A stretch of DNA of 11,614 bases from Crocinitomicaceae bacterium. GTDB lineage: Bacteria > Bacteroidota > Bacteroidia > Flavobacteriales_D > Crocinitomicaceae. Below are positions 6,131 through 11,614 of the stretch, one piece after another (position 1 is the first letter of the stretch; every line of letters starts with the position of its first letter). The stretch lies in the NCBI GenBank assembly GCA_013215515.1, contig JABSPC010000039.1, positions 1 through 11,614 of the forward strand. The letters run 5' to 3'. The notes beneath the pieces are model-generated. The model worked only from the letters and a program-made list of their open reading frames with translations, was not told the DNA's origin and searched no databases. A program made the translations under genes and the position numbers.

Positions 6131-7204
6131 TTAAGGTTTCAAGAGGCGATCTTCTTTTTTAATGGCATTATTTTTATTTGCCAATTGACCACAAGCTGCG
6201 TCAATATCTTTACCGCGACTTCTTCGAATATTAACGATTAGGTTTTTATTTTCTAGATAATTCGCAAATGCATCTACTCTTGCCAAAGAAGTTTGTTGCA
6301 ATTCACCATCATCAATTGGGTTGTATTCAATGATGTTTATTTTACACGGAACACACTTGGAAAATTCTGCTAGCTCTTGGGCATCTTCAAGCTGGTCATT
6401 GAAATCTTTAAATATTATATATTCAAATGTGACTCTAGATCCGGTCTTTTCATGAAAGTAGATCAATGACTCTCTGAGTGCTTCAAGGTTATTAGAATCG
6501 TTGATTTCCATTATTTGGCTTCTCTTCTTGTCGTTGGCTGCATGCAGGGAGAGAGCTAAGTTGAATTTTACGTCGTCATCGCCTAGTTTTTTAATCATTT
6601 TGGCGATTCCAGCTGTAGAAACTGTAATTCTTTTTGGGGAAATCCCAAGTCCTTCTTGAGATGTTATTAGCTCGGTTGACTTAAGCATGTTCTTGTAATT
6701 CAACAATGGTTCGCCCATTCCCATGTATACAATATTGGAAAGGGTTGTTTCATAACGAGAGCTTGCTTCATCTCGTAAATAGGCCACTTGATCAACCATT
6801 TCTCCAGCAGAAAGATTTTTCATGAGCTTTAATTTGCCCGTTGCACAAAACTTGCAGGCGAGGCTGCATCCAACTTGAGATGAAATGCAGGCGGTCATCC
6901 TTTTTGAAGTAGGAATCAAAACGCCTTCAACTATACTGCCTTCAATTGTGTTAAATGCACATTTGATGGTTTTGTCAGAACTGATTTGCTGATCTTTTAA
7001 CTCAAGGTGATCAATGTGGAAATTTTCCTCAAGTTTTTCTCGTAGTGATTTTGACAAGCTCGTCATTTCTTCAAATGAGCTGGCGTCTTTTTGCCAAAGC
7101 CATTCAAAAACCTGCTTCGCTCTAAACGATTGCTCGGATAAATCTGTCATTATGGTTTTTAGACCATTTAAATCAAGAGTACGAATATTTTGCTTTTCCT
7201 TCAT
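6131..7204 (-). CDS. rlmN: 23S rRNA (adenine2503-C2)-methyltransferase / tRNA A37 methyltransferase
   Basis: A radical-SAM enzyme that adds a methyl group to C2 of A2503 in 23S rRNA (and, in studied members, A37 of some tRNAs), tuning the peptidyl-transferase region. At 357 residues it is close to the family's usual length. The iron-sulphur cluster motif is C113-x3-C117-x2-C120 within SQVGCSLACKFCATG. The second essential pair is C106, seven residues before the cluster, and C338 in AACGQLA. MGMGEPLLNY (161-170), ITVSTAGI and LALSLHAAND are characteristic family blocks. RlmN is told from Cfr only by overall similarity, but the housekeeping context supports RlmN. It lies 26 nt downstream of batE with a perfect -7 box just before its ATG, so it is probably transcribed independently as well as by read-through. 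Confidence 0.97.
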   Translation of the reverse strand: MKEKQNIRTLDLNGLKTIMTDLSEQSFRAKQVFEWLWQKDASSFEEMTSLSKSLREKLEENFHIDHLELKDQQISSDKTIKCAFNTIEGSIVEGVLIPTSKRMTACISSQVGCSLACKFCATGKLKLMKNLSAGEMVDQVAYLRDEASSRYETTLSNIVYMGMGEPLLNYKNMLKSTELITSQEGLGISPKRITVSTAGIAKMIKKLGDDDVKFNLALSLHAANDKKRSQIMEINDSNNLEALRESLIYFHEKTGSRVTFEYIIFKDFNDQLEDAQELAEFSKCVPCKINIIEYNPIDDGELQQTSLARVDAFANYLENKNLIVNIRRSRGKDIDAACGQLANKNNAIKKEDRLLKP

Positions 7205-7212
7205 TGAGGGTG

Positions 7213-7220
7213 CAAAGATA
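7213..7220 (-). promoter_or_regulatory. -7 promoter box for rlmN
   Basis: TATCTTTG on the minus strand matches TAnnTTTG exactly and lies 8 nt upstream of the ATG at 7204. No TTG stands at 17-23 nt further upstream, so the -33 element is weak or absent. The mRNA would have a leader of only a few bases. Confidence 0.5.
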
Positions 7221-7230
7221 GGTGATTTGC

Positions 7231-7986
7231 TTAAATAAAGTCTACGTCTTTTTTATTTACTAAATAAGTTTTTCCACTCAAGGTTTCAATTTTTATCATT
7301 GAACCTTTGTAATTTGCAATTTTTTTAACCCGAGAACCGGCCTTTAAAACAACTGGATTCTTATCAGCAGTAATGGCATCATTGTCAGATAGCGTAGGAA
7401 TGGTTGCTTTAGTTACCATTGCAAAATCGTGATTGTTTTCGTAGTCGTAGGAACTAGCCGCTATGTAAATTGCAAACAGCATTATTGAAAGCGACGAAAC
7501 TGCGCTTACAAGGAAAACGCGTTTTCTCGACAAGGCATTTATCTTTAGGAAAAGGAAGAAGAACAAGGCAGAAGTGAAGGACAGGAATAGACTTAGATAG
7601 GCCCAGTTGACAGATTTCAGTGCATATAACGTCCGTTCAAAATGACTCAATTGAGATCTCCATTGCTGTCCATTATCGAGTTCTAAATAGTTCTGTTCAA
7701 TGTTATCAATAGCTTCTGGGTTGTTAGGGGTGATTTTTAAAACTTTTTCAAAAGCCCAGATTGCCTTTCCGTATTCCTTTAGAGCATTATAACTTAGGCC
7801 AAGGTTAAAGTAGGCTGCAACATTATTTGGGTTGTCAATTAGGTCTTTCTCGAAACTTACAATGGCTTCACCGTATTTTTTTGCTTTAAACGCTTTGACT
7901 CCATTTCCATGATTGTCGACATTTCCAGTGAAAGAAGAAAGTGTGATTAGAAAGCAAACCATAGAGATGTAATTCTTTATTACCAT
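7231..7986 (-). CDS. batE: BatE-like TPR / membrane / SH3-like protein of the Bat operon
   Basis: The last gene of the Bat cluster. The 251 residues comprise an N-terminal signal or anchor (1-20) and two TPR units (about 25-92, with AAYFNLGLSYNALKEYGKAI). Two membrane helices follow (about 127-149 and 156-177), then a C-terminal SH3-like module (about 185-251). The TPR part would lie outside the cytoplasm, where it could bind partner proteins. The call rests on this domain order plus position directly after batD. Its ATG lies inside the end of batD (7-nt overlap), implying translational coupling. An alternative start at M9 would shorten the signal sequence slightly. Bat proteins were linked to aerotolerance in Bacteroides fragilis; the molecular function of BatE is not settled. 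Confidence 0.87.
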   Translation of the reverse strand: MVIKNYISMVCFLITLSSFTGNVDNHGNGVKAFKAKKYGEAIVSFEKDLIDNPNNVAAYFNLGLSYNALKEYGKAIWAFEKVLKITPNNPEAIDNIEQNYLELDNGQQWRSQLSHFERTLYALKSVNWAYLSLFLSFTSALFFFLFLKINALSRKRVFLVSAVSSLSIMLFAIYIAASSYDYENNHDFAMVTKATIPTLSDNDAITADKNPVVLKAGSRVKKIANYKGSMIKIETLSGKTYLVNKKDVDFI

Positions 7987-9695
7987 TTAACATGCTTGAG
8001 TTTGTTAATGACAAGTTGTAATTGCTGTAAAACATCATGTCGAGATGCGTTCGCTGACGAGAATCCGTATTTCGATTGTTCGCAATTCGCAAATATTGAA
8101 CTCACTGATTCTTTCAAGTCAGAATCTCCAGTTTTTTCAATAAAGTCGTTTATATCTGTTTTATTGATTCTACGGTCTTCACTAAATTTCATTTCAATTT
8201 CAAATGCTTTTCGAAGAGCGTTTTCGATTTCAGAGTAGTAGTCGCTATCAGAACCTGTATCAATTAATGATTTAGCTGAAACCAATCGTTCTTTAAAAGC
8301 ATTGTCTTTAGCTGATTTTTGGCGTTTAGCAATTGCTTTTTCTTCTGACTTGTCTTTGCGTCGAACTAAGAAAATAAATAAGAAGCTAGCGAGAATTGGC
8401 GCTCCGATTCCTCCCCAATAACCAGGTGCTCCGAAGAATGATTTAAGGCTCACAATTTCACGTTCTTCTTTAATTTTTGATCTGTGAATGACCAATTCGG
8501 TATCCTTAATTTCATTTGCCTCAGGGTCCGTTTCTATGTAGTTGAAATCCTTTTTCACATCAATTAAATTCTCATTTGTTGTAGCTTGGATATACTTTTC
8601 TTTATTAGGGTCAAAGAATGAAATGGTAGTTACGGGCAATGAAATATTCCCTGCCTTTTTCACTTCGATGTTAAATTCATAAATGATTTCACCCTCTGTT
8701 CCATGCATACCAATCGAAGTGTTTTTGGTAATTATTGGGTCACCATAGACAGTGAATCCTTTAGGAAGGTTTAAAACTGGGTCGGTAATGTTTTGAAGGT
8801 TTCCAATTCCAGAAATGGTTACAGTCATTTTGAGAACTTCACCTTGCTTAATACTTTGAGCATCAATTTCCCGACTTATTGTGAAATCACCAACACCACC
8901 AATGAAATCAATAGGTGGATTTGATGGTAGCGGTAAAATGTTTATTGTGAAGCTATTTGATACCAAAGGGAAATTTTGATAACCCTGATGCAAATTCATT
9001 GTGAAAGGTTCGATTTGGAACTTTCCAATTCCAGAGGGGAAAATAACATTCTTGTCATATGGAAAGGCGTAATACTCTATTCCTTTGTACTTTTCAATTG
9101 ATTTTTTGAAACTAGTTGTGTTTCCAATGGAATGTTTGACTGTAGTTCCAGGAACGACGTAGCTTTTATAGGCACCAACATGACTGGGGTTGTATTTCGC
9201 AAAAACCTTTGCTGAAATTAAAAGTGGCTCACCTTCGTAGATCGTTTTTTTATTTACTTGAATTAAACCAAAAGCCGGATCTTTTAGCTGTTGAGCACTT
9301 ACTTCTCCGTTGCTCATAGGAACTTTTTTACCAACAGTAATTGTAACCTTGTTAGAGGGGTAGGACCTACTTCCATTAGTGATATAGGCTGGCCCTATAT
9401 TATATTTCCCTGCTTTGGTTATCATTCCAGTGAAGGAGTAGAAATAAAGAGTTTTGACATTTCCAGTGGCATGATCAATTTGCGAAGTATTTCCTATGTC
9501 AATGTGATAGTCTTGAATAAATGAACTGGGAACCTTGTCAAAGACAAGTTGACCTTGTACGGTAGAGGTAACTATAATGCTAAACGTTTCTCCAATCTCC
9601 ACACTTTTAGGACTGATCTTGAGCTCAACCTTTTTTTGTGCATATGTACAAACAACGGTTAAAATGGAGAATATGGTGAGATATCGATTTAACAT
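7980..9695 (-). CDS. batD: BatD-like membrane-anchored beta-domain protein
   Basis: A large envelope protein of the Bat system. The 571 residues begin with a signal peptide (cleavage near A19). Several Ig-like beta modules fill about 20-400, including the family-typical GIGNLQNI (296-303). One membrane helix spans about 427-445, followed by basic residues RRKDK. A helical cytoplasmic tail runs from about 450 to 571. This places the beta domains in the periplasm and the tail in the cytoplasm. The ATG follows the batC stop with no gap (TAAATG) and the stop overlaps batE by 7 nt, so the genes are translated as a block. The architecture and neighbours match the BatD family; its biochemical role is unknown beyond association with the von Willebrand-domain partners. 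Confidence 0.9.
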   Translation of the reverse strand: MLNRYLTIFSILTVVCTYAQKKVELKISPKSVEIGETFSIIVTSTVQGQLVFDKVPSSFIQDYHIDIGNTSQIDHATGNVKTLYFYSFTGMITKAGKYNIGPAYITNGSRSYPSNKVTITVGKKVPMSNGEVSAQQLKDPAFGLIQVNKKTIYEGEPLLISAKVFAKYNPSHVGAYKSYVVPGTTVKHSIGNTTSFKKSIEKYKGIEYYAFPYDKNVIFPSGIGKFQIEPFTMNLHQGYQNFPLVSNSFTINILPLPSNPPIDFIGGVGDFTISREIDAQSIKQGEVLKMTVTISGIGNLQNITDPVLNLPKGFTVYGDPIITKNTSIGMHGTEGEIIYEFNIEVKKAGNISLPVTTISFFDPNKEKYIQATTNENLIDVKKDFNYIETDPEANEIKDTELVIHRSKIKEEREIVSLKSFFGAPGYWGGIGAPILASFLFIFLVRRKDKSEEKAIAKRQKSAKDNAFKERLVSAKSLIDTGSDSDYYSEIENALRKAFEIEMKFSEDRRINKTDINDFIEKTGDSDLKESVSSIFANCEQSKYGFSSANASRHDVLQQLQLVINKLKHVKW

Positions 9696-10433
9696 TTACC
9701 AGTCTTTTCCAGATCGAGGAGTGAAACCACCGCCGCCGTTACCAGCCATTCTTCGTTTAGTTTCAGCTTCGTTTTTCATTAAATCATCAAGCAAGCGGTC
9801 AACATCGGAATTTGGAAGTTGACTTTTGTTCTGATTTTGAGGCTTGTTACCTTGGCTTTTCTTTTGACCTTTAGGCTTTTTCTGACCAGGCTTTTGTTGT
9901 TCTTTCTTGTCATCGCCCTTTTTTCCACCGTTCTTCTTACCCTGTTTTTTATTGTCAGGATTCGGTTGTTTCTTTTGGGTTTTAGGATTTTTTTTATCTT
10001 CTTTTTGTTTCCGCTTGAGTCTTCTAGTTGCTTCAGACAGATTGTATCTTGTTTTCTCATCTTTTGGATTGAGTCGAAGAGCATCTTTATAGGCCTCAAC
10101 AGCACCTTCATAGTTTTTGCTTCTCATTCGAGCATTGCCTATGTTGTGGTTGTTCTCAGCTCTACTTTTATTGGTTCTTTTGTTGTTTCTATTCTGTTGG
10201 AAAATTTTCTCAGCAGTTTCAAAATCTCCCGATCTGTAGGCCGATTGACCAATTTCATCCGATAGATCAATTTCTTCTGGAGCTTTGCGCTGCGCTGATT
10301 TATAGTAATTCAAAGCCTTCTTGTAATTCTCTTTCTTGTACTCTTTTCTAGCTACCTCTAGGGTATCACGCCATTCTTGAGAGAATGATATTCCCGTGCC
10401 AAGCAAAAATCCTATTTTTAAAATGGCTTTCAT
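9696..10433 (-). CDS. batC: BatC-like TPR protein with long basic low-complexity tail
   Basis: A 245-residue exported protein of the Bat operon. A signal peptide occupies about 1-19 (ISFSQEW). TPR-like helices cover about 22-85 and 92-138, including NNHNIGNARMRSKNYEGAVEAYKDAL-type residues at 95-119. Residues about 139-206 are an extreme Lys/Gln/Asn/Gly-rich stretch. A conserved-looking end follows (DVDRLLDDLMKNEAETKRRM, 210-229). BatC members usually have TPRs and a similar short acidic helix near the end, so the call fits; the length and charge of the low-complexity stretch are notable. The start overlaps the batB stop by 4 nt (ATGA). The product is probably periplasmic and a partner of BatA/BatB. 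Confidence 0.87.
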   Translation of the reverse strand: MKAILKIGFLLGTGISFSQEWRDTLEVARKEYKKENYKKALNYYKSAQRKAPEEIDLSDEIGQSAYRSGDFETAEKIFQQNRNNKRTNKSRAENNHNIGNARMRSKNYEGAVEAYKDALRLNPKDEKTRYNLSEATRRLKRKQKEDKKNPKTQKKQPNPDNKKQGKKNGGKKGDDKKEQQKPGQKKPKGQKKSQGNKPQNQNKSQLPNSDVDRLLDDLMKNEAETKRRMAGNGGGGFTPRSGKDW

Positions 10434-11590
10434 CTTTTTTGAATTAGTTTGTCAAGTACACCAACGTATTTTTTCGACCATAACAAATACGCCAACCAAA
10501 AGACCAATGAAATTACCAATGGCGTTTGATAGCCTTCCTGTCTTATATCAAACTCTAAATTATCAATTTTTGTTCGTTTCATCCGGTTAATTTGTGTTAA
10601 TAAAGCTGAAAGGTCAGGGAATTCGTTAGAACTTAATGAAGCTTTTCCACCTCCTTTTGACGCTGTTTTCCGGATAAATGATTCATCCAATTTGGATAGG
10701 ACGGCTTTGCCAGTTGCTGTCTTCTTGTATCCCAATTCAGGGCGTTTTGGATCTTTAGGGACAAGTCCGCCTCTTTTTGTGCCGATTCCAAGGATGCTCA
10801 ATTGCACTTTGGATTTTCGAATTTTAGTTAGAACTTGATTTGGATCGGATTCATGGTTTTCACCGTCGGTTATCATTATTATTCCTTTACCTGTGCGCTC
10901 TTTCGAGAACATTTCTAAAGACACCTTTAAGGCAGCATCGATATTTGTTCCTTGGCTAGAAATCATGTTTGTTTCGATATCCTTGACAAACATTTTTGCG
11001 GCTTGGTAATCTCTAGTAACAGGGAGTTGAACAAAGGCATTGTTGGCAAAAAGGCAAATTCCAATACGTTCTCCATGAAGATTTTTAATCAATTGCTCAA
11101 TTGCTCTTTTTGAAATCTCAAGGCGCGATATATCAGGTGAAATATCTTTCGTATTCATCGAGTTTGAAACATCCAAACAGATTACCAATTCTAAGTCATC
11201 GACAGTTCCAGCGGCCTTTTGCTTTCCGAAAACAGGTTGAGCTAGAGCTATGATTAAGAAGATTATGGCGTTTCGAAACAAGAAATAACGTAGGAAGTTA
11301 TTCATTGTAGAAACCGGCTTCAAATAAGATTGAGCAACACGTTGAGGTAGGTTTTCGGAGCTTTGATTGTTTCTGTAAGCATTATAAAGAAAGGTAGCAA
11401 TAATTGGAATTAAAACGCCCACGGCCCATAGGGTTTCAGGGAACTTGTACAAGAGTCGTTCTGAGTTTGCGCCGCTTAGTAATCCTAGTGAGTTCGTGAT
11501 GAGAAAGTAGAGCCCCCAAAAAACCGCTTCCCAAATTATAATGGCAAGGACAAGGAAATTTGTGTTATATGAATAACTCTGTTTACTCAT
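10430..11590 (-). CDS. batB: BatB-like von Willebrand factor A membrane protein
   Basis: A membrane protein with a metal-dependent adhesion (MIDAS) domain. Hydrophobic helices lie at about 11-33, 53-70, 103-120 and 357-372. The vWA domain (about 133-310) has an intact MIDAS: DVSNS (D140, S142, S144), GTNID (T215) and TDGE (D242). It would bind Mg2+ or Ca2+ and a protein partner outside the membrane. BatB rather than BatA is preferred because batC, batD and batE follow directly and because of the DVSNSM signature with VQLPVTRDY. The 386-residue length is longer than the roughly 330-350 I expect, owing to an extra N-terminal hydrophobic segment. The 4-nt overlap with batC and the possible 8-nt overlap upstream indicate a compact operon. 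Confidence 0.88.
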   Translation of the reverse strand: MSKQSYSYNTNFLVLAIIIWEAVFWGLYFLITNSLGLLSGANSERLLYKFPETLWAVGVLIPIIATFLYNAYRNNQSSENLPQRVAQSYLKPVSTMNNFLRYFLFRNAIIFLIIALAQPVFGKQKAAGTVDDLELVICLDVSNSMNTKDISPDISRLEISKRAIEQLIKNLHGERIGICLFANNAFVQLPVTRDYQAAKMFVKDIETNMISSQGTNIDAALKVSLEMFSKERTGKGIIMITDGENHESDPNQVLTKIRKSKVQLSILGIGTKRGGLVPKDPKRPELGYKKTATGKAVLSKLDESFIRKTASKGGGKASLSSNEFPDLSALLTQINRMKRTKIDNLEFDIRQEGYQTPLVISLVFWLAYLLWSKKYVGVLDKLIQKR

Positions 11591-11614
11591 TTGTTCTAAA
11601 AAGTATGTATTGTG
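11583..11614 (-). CDS. Possible last codons of the preceding gene (batA?)
   Basis: On the minus strand one frame reads QYILFRTNE and then TAA, overlapping the batB start as ATGAGTAA. Bat operons usually have batA just before batB and such overlaps are the rule in this cluster. Only nine residues are visible, so this rests on position and an open frame, not on homology. Confidence 0.3.
   Translation of the reverse strand, partial: QYILFRTNE

Noticed and set aside
9779..10111. 110-codon minus-strand frame inside batC in another frame
   Set aside because: It is an out-of-frame reading of the A-rich low-complexity region with no start context or family resemblance.
9819..10265. 148-codon plus-strand frame opposite batC
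   Set aside because: It mirrors the Lys-rich low-complexity region on the other strand, giving an artificial Leu/Phe-rich protein; batC in that place is well supported.

Overview
The window reads as a chromosomal piece of a Bacteroidota bacterium, most likely Flavobacteriales. The evidence is a T9SS/gliding-type C-terminal sorting domain, a complete batB-batC-batD-batE block, AT-rich DNA, TAnnTTTG-type -7 promoter boxes and a DnaG whose zinc-site residues look flavobacterial. The family placement is inference. Every convincing gene is on the minus strand, so transcription runs from high to low coordinates. I see no tRNA, rRNA, CRISPR array or transposon.

Layout in transcription order. (1) 11614-7231 is a tightly packed Bat (aerotolerance-type) operon: possibly the last codons of batA, then batB, batC, batD and batE, joined by 8-, 4-, 0- and 7-nt junctions. 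(2) 7204-6131 is rlmN, with its own -7 box just before the start codon. (3) 5939-3547 is a two-gene secreted-protein unit: a small exported protein of unknown function, then a large T9SS-type surface or secreted protein. An in-frame TAG cuts the large gene before its sorting domain. A strong intrinsic terminator follows at about 3492-3529. (4) 3374-1 is an operon of a polyprenyl diphosphate synthase (promoter at 3387-3380), a MORN-like lipoprotein, a chimeric gene and dnaG (cut by the window edge).

The most unusual object is the chimeric gene at 1299-1952. Its first ~95 codons are a second copy of the dnaG N-terminal domain. They run without a break into a MORN/YwqK-type repeat domain that is a diverged paralogue of the upstream lipoprotein. 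The arrangement MORN / dnaG-N+MORN / dnaG is what an in-frame ~653-bp tandem duplication across the MORN-dnaG junction would give. Both copies keep the same TAATG stop/start overlap. The dnaG halves are about 88% identical in DNA: 5 mismatches, all silent, in the first 126 nt, then 29 in the next 150. The MORN halves are only about 33% identical in protein. This suggests gene conversion or strong selection on the primase-derived piece. It could be a stand-alone regulator or decoy of primase, or a by-product of duplication; sequence alone cannot decide.

Bat proteins form an envelope-associated von Willebrand/TPR system. RlmN modifies 23S rRNA and tRNA. The prenyl synthase probably makes the quinone side chain, and DnaG primes replication. 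The last operon therefore mixes quinone synthesis, an envelope lipoprotein and replication genes through translational coupling rather than an obvious shared pathway.
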